Source: JAGLCW01 sp964422555 (lineage in GTDB: Bacteria; Caldisericota; Caldisericia; UBA6126). Taken from it: a stretch of 64,000 nucleotides of DNA. The position numbers and the translations under genes were made by a program. Shown here one piece after another: positions 8,437 through 16,965 of the stretch. Position 1 is the first letter of the stretch. Each line of letters begins with the position of its first letter. The stretch spans positions 1-64,000 of the forward strand of contig CAYRBR010000002.1 in the NCBI GenBank assembly GCA_964422555.1. Direction: 5' to 3'. The notes under the pieces were generated by a model. It ran no database searches. It worked only from the letters and a program-made list of their open reading frames with translations, and was not told where the DNA came from.

Positions 8437-9432
8437 ATGAAAAAAAAGGATTCCTTTTTTTCTTCCGTAATTTTTCTTTTAGTTTTGTCCTTTTTTTTTC
8501 TATCATGCAGAAATACTCCCTTAAATCAAAAAATTAAATGGCACTCTAAAACTCTTTTTTATATGGATACTTTTCTTACAATTCAGATACCTTCGGAGTC
8601 TGATTCTGATACCCTTCTTCTGTCAGTTCAAACAATACTAGATGACATAGATAAGAAATTAAACGCATATTCCATTGGTTCTGATGTATATAGAATCAAT
8701 CAAAATGCTGGGTACACACCGATTACCGTAAGTGACGAAACTATTTTTGTTCTTAAGAAATGTATTGATTTTTCGGACGATAGTAAGGGTTTATTCGACA
8801 TTACATTCCTTCCAATACAGGATTTGTATGGTTTCTCTGACAAAGAGTATCGTATACCCTCTGAATTAATCCTTACTGAGACATTGAAGCTTGTTGATTA
8901 TAAAAATATTATTATTAATGAAGAACATTCAACCGTACTCCTTGCAGAAAAGCAGATGAGAATAAATCTCTCTGGCATAATTAAAGGCTATTCGCTTGAT
9001 AAAATTACAGATTTTCTTCAATCATCATCTGTAGAGTATTATAAGATTGACTTTGGAGGAAACTTAGCTTTATCCTTACCTGATTCAATCCCTGTAGGGA
9101 TTGAAAGCCATGAAAATAGTATCCAGAACACTATCATGATGAAGCAGGGCTTTATATCTACCTCATCCGGTTCTCATCAGTCATTCATAAAAGGTGAACA
9201 GCTTTACACACATATAGTTAATCCAACCACAGGCTCTGCTAAACCTTGTGTCTTATCTGCTACCGTTAAAACTTGGAGTGGCATGGAATCTGATTTTCTT
9301 TCAACCTACTTTTTTTTAGCAGGTTCCAACCCTAGTCCCTTAATCATAAAAAAATACCTTCCTCAAGCCTCTGTTTATATCTATGATCTTGATGGCCATT
9401 TCAGTACTTATGCAGAAAATTACAATCCGTAA
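8437..9432 (+). CDS. apbE: FAD:protein FMN transferase (ApbE family), predicted lipoprotein
   Basis: ApbE proteins transfer FMN from FAD to threonines of RnfG, RnfD and related proteins. The N-terminus has a hydrophobic stretch ending in LSC, a lipobox-like site at about residue 20, so it is probably a lipoprotein outside the membrane, where the flavinylation sites are. The core INLSGIIKGYSLDKI corresponds to the family's LGGIAKGYAVD. HIVNPTTGSA matches the conserved HxxDPxTG, and SGMESDFLST stands where most members have the metal-binding A-D-A-x-S/T region; the Asp is kept. I choose the ATG at 8437 rather than the in-frame TTG at 8425. Its position behind the rnf genes fits its role. Confidence 0.9.
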   Translation: MKKKDSFFSSVIFLLVLSFFFLSCRNTPLNQKIKWHSKTLFYMDTFLTIQIPSESDSDTLLLSVQTILDDIDKKLNAYSIGSDVYRINQNAGYTPITVSDETIFVLKKCIDFSDDSKGLFDITFLPIQDLYGFSDKEYRIPSELILTETLKLVDYKNIIINEEHSTVLLAEKQMRINLSGIIKGYSLDKITDFLQSSSVEYYKIDFGGNLALSLPDSIPVGIESHENSIQNTIMMKQGFISTSSGSHQSFIKGEQLYTHIVNPTTGSAKPCVLSATVKTWSGMESDFLSTYFFLAGSNPSPLIIKKYLPQASVYIYDLDGHFSTYAENYNP

Positions 9433-9919
9433 CTTAACAACTTTTTCATTGTTACTAACCATCGGTATCATTCTTCACTTTGTGGAGTTTTATATTTCCA
9501 TTCCGATTGGTGGGTTTGTTTTGAAGCCAGGTGTTTCGAACATTGTTATCCTTATTTGTCTATATTATTTTGGAATCAAAGAAACAATTTTACTTGCAGT
9601 TTCAAGAATTCTCTTATCTGCTCTTTTCGAACCATCCATTAATAGTATGACTATCGCGATAAGTTTTGGGGGAGTTGTTTTAAGTCTTACCGCAATTATT
9701 CTGCTTTTTTGTTATAGTCGTTTTAATATCAAAATTATTAGTGTTATTGGAGCTATTCTGCACAATATCGGTCAACTTATTGTCGTACTATTTTTTATTC
9801 CTTGCAATTATTTATTATACTATTTACCATTAATAGTTGTTTCTGGTTTTTTTGGAGGCTATATTACTGGCTGGATAGCAGAAGTGTCTTTGCAAAAGAT
9901 AGATTCTATTAATACTTAG
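9410..9919 (+). CDS. Gx transporter family membrane protein (heptaprenyl diphosphate synthase component I-like)
   Basis: This 169-residue protein has five or six hydrophobic segments and the signatures FYISIPIGGFVLKPGVSN and FGGVVLSLTAIIL. These belong to the Gx transporter/HepS-I family (PF07456), commonly found next to ApbE and Rnf genes in anaerobes. Its substrate is not established; ECF-like architecture suggests a transport role, possibly for a cofactor or quinone-like compound. The ATG at 9410 is preferred over an upstream in-frame ATG at 9383 because it leaves a shorter overlap with apbE and a sensible N-terminus. mreB follows after 21 bases. Confidence 0.8.
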   Translation: MQKITIRNLTTFSLLLTIGIILHFVEFYISIPIGGFVLKPGVSNIVILICLYYFGIKETILLAVSRILLSALFEPSINSMTIAISFGGVVLSLTAIILLFCYSRFNIKIISVIGAILHNIGQLIVVLFFIPCNYLLYYLPLIVVSGFFGGYITGWIAEVSLQKIDSINT

Positions 9920-9940
9920 CAAGATGAAATGGAGTAGAGT

Positions 9941-10978
9941 ATGAATTTTGGTCATTTTGGAAAAGATATTGCAATCGATCTTGGAACCGCTAACACACTT
10001 GTTTATATTGCTGGACAAGGGATAATGCTCAGAGAGCCTTCTATAGTTGCAGTACGTCGTGAAAATGGGGAAATTATTGCAATTGGTAACGAAGCAAAAC
10101 GTATGGCGGGTCGTGTTCCAGAGGCAATACAGATAATTCGTCCCTTGAAAGATGGGGTAATTGCAAATTTTGAGGTAACTCAAAAACTTATAGAATACTT
10201 AATACAAAAAGTAGGAGCAAGAAAAGGTTTTTTTGGGTTTATTAAGCCTCGATTAGTTATCGGAATCCCCTCTGGTATCACTGAAGTTGAAATGCGAGCA
10301 GTAGTTGAAGCAGGATATCAAGCAGGAGCTCGTTATGTTGGTTTAGTTCAAGAACCTATGGCAGCTTCTTTTGGAGCAAACCTTCCTGTAAGTGAACCTA
10401 CAGGCAATATGATTGTTGACATTGGTGGAGGCACATGCGAGGTAGCCGTTGTTTCATTAAATGGAATCGTCGCTAAAAATTCAATACGAATTGCCGGTGA
10501 TGAAATGAATGAGGCAATTCTTCAATACCTTAAAAGACAGTACAACCTGCTTGTTGGAATTTATACTGCTGAAGAAATAAAAATTGAAATTGGAACTGCA
10601 TATCCTAGTGATCAGGTAACAACAGCCGAAATTAAAGGAAGAGATCTCATTACGGGTCTTCCTCGAACTGTAACAATAACCTCAGAAGAGACGCGTATCG
10701 CATTAAATGACGTCTTGATTAGTATTATGGAAGCAGTTAAAGCAACTCTTGAAAATACACCTCCAGACCTTGGAGCTGATATTATTGACAGAGGTATATT
10801 TCTTGCAGGTGGAGGTTCCTTAATTCGTGGAATGGCCAGATATATTTCAGAAGGTACTGGCATTCTAGTATCAAATGCTGAAAACCCTGTTCTTTGTGTA
10901 GCGCTAGGTGCAGGTAAAATAGTTGAAAACCTTGAAAAACTTATGCCACTTTTATTGAAGGTGAAGTATTATAAATAA
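9941..10978 (+). CDS. mreB: Rod-shape actin homologue MreB
   Basis: MreB forms membrane-associated filaments that guide the elongation machinery of peptidoglycan synthesis. The 345-residue protein shows the actin-fold nucleotide-binding signatures: IAIDLGTANTLVY (phosphate 1), MIVDIGGGTCEVAVVSL (phosphate 2) and GIFLAGGGSLIRGM (adenosine motif). Length is normal. The ATG has GGAG upstream. It leads mreB-mreC-mreD-pbp2-minC-minD-minE, an arrangement well known from Clostridia. There is no room for a strong separate promoter in the 21 bases before it, so it may be read from upstream. Confidence 0.98.
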   Translation: MNFGHFGKDIAIDLGTANTLVYIAGQGIMLREPSIVAVRRENGEIIAIGNEAKRMAGRVPEAIQIIRPLKDGVIANFEVTQKLIEYLIQKVGARKGFFGFIKPRLVIGIPSGITEVEMRAVVEAGYQAGARYVGLVQEPMAASFGANLPVSEPTGNMIVDIGGGTCEVAVVSLNGIVAKNSIRIAGDEMNEAILQYLKRQYNLLVGIYTAEEIKIEIGTAYPSDQVTTAEIKGRDLITGLPRTVTITSEETRIALNDVLISIMEAVKATLENTPPDLGADIIDRGIFLAGGGSLIRGMARYISEGTGILVSNAENPVLCVALGAGKIVENLEKLMPLLLKVKYYK

Positions 10979-11800
10979 ATGTCTATAAAAAAAAGAGGCT
11001 TTTTGTGGCTTGTTATCTCCCTAGTCTTCTTTTTAGCTATTTCTTTTTATTGGAGCTTTAGTGATTCATCTTTTTCAATTGCATCCCAAGGATTTGTTAG
11101 AAATACTATAAGCCCCGTAGGAAAAATGTTCTCGTCATTTGGTTCTTCGATACATAATTTGCTTGCAAATCTACAATCCTACCCAAGTTTAGTCGAAAAC
11201 AACCAAAGACTTTTGATTGAGAATGAATCATTAAAGAATGAAATTAAGATACGTGACCAAATTCAGTTTGACAATGAAAGATTTTCAATGTTACTAGGAA
11301 TAGTGCAGGATAATCCTAACACATATATCCCTGCATCTATCATTTATCGAACCCCAGACTCTACTATGAATTTTATAATCAACAGGGGTTCAAATTCGAA
11401 TGTTAAAGATGGATTGGCTGTGGTTTCCCCAGTTTACAAGAACAGTTCACTATCACATTTCCAACTCCTTGGTAAAACGATAGATGTTTCAAAACTCGAC
11501 TCTCCAGTTTTATCACTCTATGATGAAAACTCAAATGTCAGTATCCGTAATCTCCGCAATAATGTAAATGGAACTGTATCCTTCAATTCAAAAAACAACA
11601 CTCTGTATGTAAAATTCTACAAAAAAGAAGATTATCAGCTCAATGATATTTTAGTTGTTAGTTCTTTTTCTTCATTGCCAAATGATTTACTGGTGGGATC
11701 TATTGTAGAAATTCAGCCGACTGAATCAATACATTACCTAGCGATCGTTAAACCTGTCAAAGATTTTTCAAAGATTACAGAGGTTCTTGTTATTCAATGA
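10979..11800 (+). CDS. mreC: Rod-shape-determining protein MreC
   Basis: MreC links the cytoplasmic MreB filament to penicillin-binding proteins. The 273-residue protein has an N-terminal membrane helix (about 8-28), a coiled coil (about 70-100, NQRLLIENESLKNEIKIRDQ region) and two extracytoplasmic beta-barrel domains. IIYRTPDSTMNFIINRGSNS and the KDGLAVVSP segment are typical family features. The gene starts directly after the mreB stop and overlaps mreD by 4 bases. Confidence 0.95.
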   Translation: MSIKKRGFLWLVISLVFFLAISFYWSFSDSSFSIASQGFVRNTISPVGKMFSSFGSSIHNLLANLQSYPSLVENNQRLLIENESLKNEIKIRDQIQFDNERFSMLLGIVQDNPNTYIPASIIYRTPDSTMNFIINRGSNSNVKDGLAVVSPVYKNSSLSHFQLLGKTIDVSKLDSPVLSLYDENSNVSIRNLRNNVNGTVSFNSKNNTLYVKFYKKEDYQLNDILVVSSFSSLPNDLLVGSIVEIQPTESIHYLAIVKPVKDFSKITEVLVIQ

Positions 11801-12273
11801 TCTACATAATTATTGTATTCCTTCAAGTTTTCATTGTATGCCTTGATTTGTTTTTTTTTCCAAGTTTACTTCATTCCAGAACACCAATCGGCTTATCTTT
11901 GCTTTTTGCTATTTCCATGGTTTACCTGTTTCAAACCAAAGGTTTGTTTAGTATTCTCCCCGGATTACTCCTAAAACTCAGTTTTCTACCTACAACAATC
12001 GTAGTACCCACACTTATAGCATATTCACTATTTATATTGCTATCTTTTCTTTTCAAAAACAATCAACAATCCCATGCAAACTCTTTGTTTATTCTTTTCT
12101 CTTATGTGGTGATTCTTAGTATTTTTATTTTTCAGTTTTTCTTTTCTTGCCCTAACCCTTTTTACACATTTATTCTAAATCTACTTTTATATACTTTTGT
12201 TATTCTTCCTTTGTTCTATATTTTTTCCAAAAAATTGTTTTCGATCGCTCTCAGAAAAAAGCCTATTCTATGA
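11797..12273 (+). CDS. mreD: Rod-shape-determining membrane protein MreD
   Basis: MreD is a poorly conserved five- to six-helix membrane protein of the elongasome. The 158 residues here are almost entirely hydrophobic, with about five segments. Assignment rests mostly on position between mreC and the class B penicillin-binding protein, size and hydrophobicity. It overlaps mreC and the next gene by 4 bases each, a sign of coupled translation. Confidence 0.88.
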   Translation: MIYIIIVFLQVFIVCLDLFFFPSLLHSRTPIGLSLLFAISMVYLFQTKGLFSILPGLLLKLSFLPTTIVVPTLIAYSLFILLSFLFKNNQQSHANSLFILFSYVVILSIFIFQFFFSCPNPFYTFILNLLLYTFVILPLFYIFSKKLFSIALRKKPIL

Positions 12274-14060
12274 ATCATATCCCTTTAGTAAAAAAGAATA
12301 TCGACATTCATCCTGTTAAGATCGTTCTTTTTATTTTAATCATTTCAGCATGTTCCGTATTCCTTATAACAAAACTCCTTATCTTGCAAGGATTCGAACA
12401 AGAGAAATATGCTCATTTAGCAACTAATAATTACAACCGGTACAGTCTTCAAGAAGCTCCAAGGGGTACCATATATGATCGTAATGGTATTGTTTTAGCA
12501 GAGGATGTTCCCACTTTTCATCTTTATGCAGTTCCCAGCGAAATACCACAACCAAAATACTCCTCAAAATTAATACATGACTTAATAGGTATAAACCAAG
12601 AAACAGTCATTCAAAAAATTACTGAAAATTATTCTTTTGCCGAGATCTTGCTAAAAGAAAACCTATCCTACGAAGAAAGAATTCGTCTGGAAGAAAACGA
12701 ATACAAGTTAAAGGGTTTCTTCATAAAAGAAGGGTATAAGAGGTTTTACCCTAAAAATTCTTGTCTGTGCCATGTTATAGGATACACGGGAGTTATTTCA
12801 CAAGATGATCTGGCTAGAAAGAAATATTCCGCATATCAGCCAAATGAGAGGATAGGCATTTCAGGTATAGAAAGATACTACGAAATGTTACTTCATGGCA
12901 CACCTGGACTTAAGAAGCAAACAATTGACGTATACGGTCATGTCGTGGATGAAATAACTGAAAAAGAAGTTATAAAAGGGAAAGATATCTACCTAACCAT
13001 TGATTCCAGACTTCAGGAAAAAGCAGAAGAAATCATACAGGATCATCGGGGATGCCTTGTTCTTATGAATTGCAATAATGGTGAAATCATAACTTGCGCA
13101 TCAAATCCTACTTTTGATCCAAATTACTTCTCTGGACCCAGACCTATTGAAACTTGGAACTTATGGGTGGAGAATAGAGCTTTTTTCAACATTGCAACCA
13201 TGGGACAATATCCACCTGGTTCAACATTCAAGCCCATTGTCGCTTTATTTGGATTAGTAAGTGGTTATCTTACAGATTCCGAATATATTACGTGTACTGG
13301 TTCTTTGAAAATCCCCGGACAAGAAGATAAATACAGATGCTGGGTATATCCTTCTTCACATGGACCCTTACAATTAAAGAGAGCAATACAGGTATCTTGT
13401 GATGTTTATTTTTACCTTGCTGCCGAAAGATATCCTATTGAATCTTTCATATCATTTCTAAAAGATTTTGGAGGCATATCAAAAGCTACGGGAATTGATT
13501 TACCGTCTGAAGAAAGTGGCTTTCTTGGTAGTCCGGAATGGAAAGAAAAATTTAAGGGACAATCCTGGTTTAAGGGTGATTCTATGAATTTAGGAATTGG
13601 GCAAGGTTTCTTATCTGTTACACCTATTCAGATGACAAAATTATATGCTAAAATTGGGAACAAAGGGAAACATATTCAACCTCACCTCCTACTTGTTGAA
13701 AACTCTGAATCAAATTCAACTGATTCGTTAGATAATTATGCAGATCACAATATTTCACATTACGACTACGATACTATTTTAGAAGGTATGCACATGACTA
13801 CTCTGTATCCTGGTACTGCATCCGGACTATATACTAACTCAGTAGAGATCGCTGCAAAAACCGGCACTGCATTGGTTCAGGGACAAGGTAGAGATATCCA
13901 GCATCTTTGGCTTGGTTCAATATTCCCCTATGAAGATCCTCAGTATAGTTGTTTCCTTCTGTTCGAAAATTCGCAATATCAATTAGCAAGTAATTTAACT
14001 CCATTTTTAAAAAATTTTATTGTATACTTTTATCAGCTTGATGCATCGGAGGTGAATTAA
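12270..14060 (+). CDS. mrdA: Penicillin-binding protein 2 (elongation transpeptidase)
   Basis: This class B penicillin-binding protein cross-links peptidoglycan during cell elongation. The 596-residue protein has an N-terminal membrane helix (about 17-38), the PBP dimer domain beginning with RGTIYDRNGIVLAED, and the transpeptidase domain. The active-site serine 318 lies in PPGSTFKPIV (SxxK). The second motif is SCD, as SxD in E. coli PBP2, and the third is KTGT. It belongs to the mreBCD-pbp2 elongasome unit. The stop is followed by a strong CGGAGGTG site for minC. Confidence 0.96.
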   Translation: MNHIPLVKKNIDIHPVKIVLFILIISACSVFLITKLLILQGFEQEKYAHLATNNYNRYSLQEAPRGTIYDRNGIVLAEDVPTFHLYAVPSEIPQPKYSSKLIHDLIGINQETVIQKITENYSFAEILLKENLSYEERIRLEENEYKLKGFFIKEGYKRFYPKNSCLCHVIGYTGVISQDDLARKKYSAYQPNERIGISGIERYYEMLLHGTPGLKKQTIDVYGHVVDEITEKEVIKGKDIYLTIDSRLQEKAEEIIQDHRGCLVLMNCNNGEIITCASNPTFDPNYFSGPRPIETWNLWVENRAFFNIATMGQYPPGSTFKPIVALFGLVSGYLTDSEYITCTGSLKIPGQEDKYRCWVYPSSHGPLQLKRAIQVSCDVYFYLAAERYPIESFISFLKDFGGISKATGIDLPSEESGFLGSPEWKEKFKGQSWFKGDSMNLGIGQGFLSVTPIQMTKLYAKIGNKGKHIQPHLLLVENSESNSTDSLDNYADHNISHYDYDTILEGMHMTTLYPGTASGLYTNSVEIAAKTGTALVQGQGRDIQHLWLGSIFPYEDPQYSCFLLFENSQYQLASNLTPFLKNFIVYFYQLDASEVN

Positions 14061-14061
14061 A

Positions 14062-14760
14062 TTGCCCTCAAAAAGAACACCCGATACTGTAGTCAATTTT
14101 AAAGGAGTCTCCAACGGGATTCTTATGTCATTAGAGCTTGACGATTATGAATTTGATAAAGTTGTCAGGAAAGCAGTTTCAATATATAAAAAGAAGCGAA
14201 GCTTTTTTGGACAAAATGTTGATTTGTTCGCCACTGGTTTTACCAGAGACCTTACTGTTGACGAAGTTGGCATGACTAGGAAAATGTTTGACTATTTGGC
14301 TCACAAAGAAGTTCTACCCTACAAAGATACTCTGCCACAAAATCCCCAATCCTCTTCGAATGAATCTATTATTCAGACTGACAAACTTTCACCCTTTGAA
14401 GATATTGAAACGAATGAAAACAGTAATGAATTTTTAGTAATTGGTAAGGATGTTCGAGCTGGCATAGTAGTCCATTCCCCCGGGAATATAATTGTCTTTG
14501 GAAATATTAATTTTGGCGCAAAGGTGATTGCAGGTAAATCTCTTTATGTTTATGGTTCAATAAAAGGGGATGTAACGTTTGCATCTAGTAAAACTTGCAA
14601 TCAGGCAATACTAACCTGTTTAAAAATGCAAGCAATAAGTATCCATACGAAAAAGGAGTTAATTAAAAATCCCATTCAAACCTTAGAGACTGAATCCTTT
14701 CCCCTGTATATTTTATACAATAATGGTAACACAAGCATTGTTACAATGAATGATGGATAA
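14062..14760 (+). CDS. minC: Septum site-determining protein MinC
   Basis: MinC inhibits FtsZ ring assembly away from midcell. The C-terminal half (about 128-220) shows the MinC beta-helix signature: VRAGIVVHSPGNIIVFGNI and GAKVIAGKSLYVYGSIKGDV. The N-terminal FtsZ-inhibitory domain is poorly conserved, as usual. The 232-residue length is normal. The start is a TTG placed 6-7 bases after CGGAGGTG. It overlaps minD by 11 bases. Confidence 0.92.
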   Translation: MPSKRTPDTVVNFKGVSNGILMSLELDDYEFDKVVRKAVSIYKKKRSFFGQNVDLFATGFTRDLTVDEVGMTRKMFDYLAHKEVLPYKDTLPQNPQSSSNESIIQTDKLSPFEDIETNENSNEFLVIGKDVRAGIVVHSPGNIIVFGNINFGAKVIAGKSLYVYGSIKGDVTFASSKTCNQAILTCLKMQAISIHTKKELIKNPIQTLETESFPLYILYNNGNTSIVTMNDG

Positions 14761-15550
14761 CAAAGGTCAGATCATTGTTTTTACATCCGGTAAAGGTGGG
14801 GTTGGTAAATCAACTTTAGTTGCAAACATTGGTACTGCAATCGCTCTTCAAAAAAAGAGAGTTGTTGTGATTGATATGGATATTGGCCTAAGAAACCTTG
14901 ATATGATTCTTGGACTAGAACGTAAAGTTAGAACAAACATCGTTGATGTAACCAAAGGCTTCAGTTCTGTTGACGATGCACTCATTTTTGACAAACGGAC
15001 AAACAACTACCTATCTTTGATAGCAGCTTCCCAAAGTGACATGAAAAAGGATATTAATTTATTTAAATTCCATGGTGTTCTTACCTATCTTGAAAAGCGT
15101 TTTGATTTTATTTTAATTGATTCTCCCGCAGGAATTGAAGAAGGTTTCAGCAAGTCTATTTACTATGCAAAAAAAGCGTTTGTTGTTGTTAACCCTGAGA
15201 TTTCTTCTATTCGTGACGCGGATAGGGTTTTAGCATTGCTTGAGAGTCATCGAATCAAAAAGGATATTTTTCTGATCATTAATCGATATAATCATAAACT
15301 CAGTAAACGAAGCTACTATATTTCTTCTGACGATATCGTTGCTCTTCTCCATGTCCCCTGTGTTGGCATTGTATCAGAAGATGAACGCATCCTCAGGCAG
15401 AATAATTCAGGCAGCCCATTTGTATACCAAAGCAACCTTCCTATTGCTACAGAAATAAAAAAAATATCCCGGATGATTATTGGGAAATCCCCGCAGAAAT
15501 CTAAATTGAATGTTTCTAAATCTTTGTGGAATAAAATGAAGAACAGTTAA
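14750..15550 (+). CDS. minD: Septum site-determining ATPase MinD
   Basis: MinD is the membrane-cycling ATPase that recruits MinC. The deviant Walker A motif is GKGGVGKST near the start, followed by VVIDMDIGLRNLDMILG and the Walker B-type FDFILIDSPAGIE. At 266 residues it has normal length, and the C-terminus ends in a lysine-rich amphipathic stretch (SKSLWNKMKNS), which fits the membrane-targeting sequence. Either of two adjacent ATG codons (14750, 14753) could start it. minE follows after 12 bases. Confidence 0.97.
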   Translation: MMDNKGQIIVFTSGKGGVGKSTLVANIGTAIALQKKRVVVIDMDIGLRNLDMILGLERKVRTNIVDVTKGFSSVDDALIFDKRTNNYLSLIAASQSDMKKDINLFKFHGVLTYLEKRFDFILIDSPAGIEEGFSKSIYYAKKAFVVVNPEISSIRDADRVLALLESHRIKKDIFLIINRYNHKLSKRSYYISSDDIVALLHVPCVGIVSEDERILRQNNSGSPFVYQSNLPIATEIKKISRMIIGKSPQKSKLNVSKSLWNKMKNS

Positions 15551-15562
15551 TAGGAGTTTAAC

Positions 15563-15796
15563 ATGAGTTCAAAAGCCTCTAATCGACTAAAAATAATTCT
15601 TAATGAAGATAGAAAAATTCTATCTAAACAAAGTGAAAAAGATCTTAGAAAAAAGATTGCCACTGTAATGAGTGAATATTTTGCAATAGACAAACGAAAA
15701 ATACGTATCAATGTGATAAAAACCAATCATCAGGCCGAATACAAATTAACGGCTGACATGCCCATTAAAAAAAGTGAGTTAGAAAAAGACCAATGA
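15563..15796 (+). CDS. minE: Cell division topological specificity factor MinE
   Basis: MinE stimulates the MinD ATPase and drives Min oscillation. The 77-residue protein begins with the typical NRLKIILNEDRK segment and continues with a short alpha/beta dimerisation domain (SEYFAIDKRKIRINVIK). It is slightly shorter than the E. coli protein. It has a TAGGAG ribosome-binding site and overlaps the following SbcD-like gene by 4 bases, which ties that gene to the min operon. Confidence 0.93.
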   Translation: MSSKASNRLKIILNEDRKILSKQSEKDLRKKIATVMSEYFAIDKRKIRINVIKTNHQAEYKLTADMPIKKSELEKDQ

Positions 15797-16965
15797 GGAT
15801 CATTCATGTTGGAAGCCTCTTTATTGGTCTTCAGAACCTTGGGAAGTCAACTGATAATAGCTACATGTTTTCGCAAGTTCAAGACTATTTTGACTACCTG
15901 TCATTTATTGCTGAATATGTAGATAAGAACTCTATCGATGTGGTTTTATTCTCTGGTAATTTATTCTTTTCTTCACACCCAAGCCCTTTCTTACAATGGA
16001 AATTAGGGAATGTGTTGGAAAAAATGCACAAAAGTGATATAAAAATTTTTATACTCCAGAACCAATATGATCAATCAGACTCATACTCTTCCAGTAGTGA
16101 AATATGTAGTTATTCTATGCTAGATAAATACGCTAGATTTGTTAACAAACCTAGCGTTCATCCAATCAAAAGAAAAAAGGATTCTATTCAAATTGCCTTT
16201 TTACCCTTTAAAAGAAGTCCCTTCTCAACAGACTCTAAAAACCTTGGTAGTAACAAAACGAAAGAGTTTGAAAAGGAGCTTAAAATACTCTCTTCACAAA
16301 TTGACTCGGATATACCATCCTTTCTTATGACACAAGCTTTAATCGACAATGTTAAACAATACTACCTGTTTAATTCTCTGCCAGAAATCTCTTCATCAAT
16401 ATCTGATTCTCTCCCGTTTCACTATATCTCTCTTTCGAATTTTCCATTTTCAAAGATAATTCCTGTTCATCGTCGAAACAACCAAACTGTGTTTTATTCT
16501 TATCCTGGTACATTGGGTGAAATCGAATTTGAAGATTCTTTAATTGATCGCGGTTTTATTTTGTATGACACAAAAAACAACAATTCTCCTGTTTTCGTAC
16601 CTAATGCAGCAAAACGTCACACTGCTCTTATTCGGGTTCATGGACAAAACGAAGAAGAGGTATGGGAAAAACTAAATGAAGAATTTCTTTTAAACGATTA
16701 CAGAGACTATATTACCACAATTGTCGTTCAAGCTCCCTTAAGAATAAATCCAAACGTAATTCGTGATAAGTATTCTGAGCATTGTTACTACATACAAAGA
16801 ATCGTATCGCAAAAAGAGATTGTTAAATGTGAAGAAACGTATAACCAAATTGGCTTTTCAGATTTTTTAAGATCCTATTTAACCTTACAAGATATTCAAG
16901 ACAAGGACTTTTTAGAAGATGTTTATAAACAAGGCAACCAGTATTACGAGAAGACAAAACTGTGA
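15793..16965 (+). CDS. SbcD/Mre11-like protein with its nuclease active site lost
   Basis: The 390-residue protein has the fold order of SbcD, the Mre11-type nuclease partner of SbcC, but the metal-binding motifs are gone. The usual MKILHTSDxHLG start reads MRIIHVGSLFIG, with D8 to S and H10 to F. GDIFD reads SGNLFF (residues 54-59). GNHD reads QNQYD (89-93). The histidine of the LxxHG region is replaced in FLMTQAL, and GHIH reads SNFP near 213. The later YPGTLGEIEF segment, conserved in SbcD, remains and anchors the alignment. The reading frame is intact and overlaps minE and the SbcC-like gene by 4 bases each, so it is expressed and probably structural rather than catalytic. Family assignment comes from motif order plus the SbcC neighbour. 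Confidence 0.8.
   Translation: MRIIHVGSLFIGLQNLGKSTDNSYMFSQVQDYFDYLSFIAEYVDKNSIDVVLFSGNLFFSSHPSPFLQWKLGNVLEKMHKSDIKIFILQNQYDQSDSYSSSSEICSYSMLDKYARFVNKPSVHPIKRKKDSIQIAFLPFKRSPFSTDSKNLGSNKTKEFEKELKILSSQIDSDIPSFLMTQALIDNVKQYYLFNSLPEISSSISDSLPFHYISLSNFPFSKIIPVHRRNNQTVFYSYPGTLGEIEFEDSLIDRGFILYDTKNNNSPVFVPNAAKRHTALIRVHGQNEEEVWEKLNEEFLLNDYRDYITTIVVQAPLRINPNVIRDKYSEHCYYIQRIVSQKEIVKCEETYNQIGFSDFLRSYLTLQDIQDKDFLEDVYKQGNQYYEKTKL

Noticed and set aside
14062..14760. FapA-type (DUF342) protein instead of MinC
   Set aside because: The beta-helix signature could fit either, but size and position directly before minD and minE settle it as MinC.
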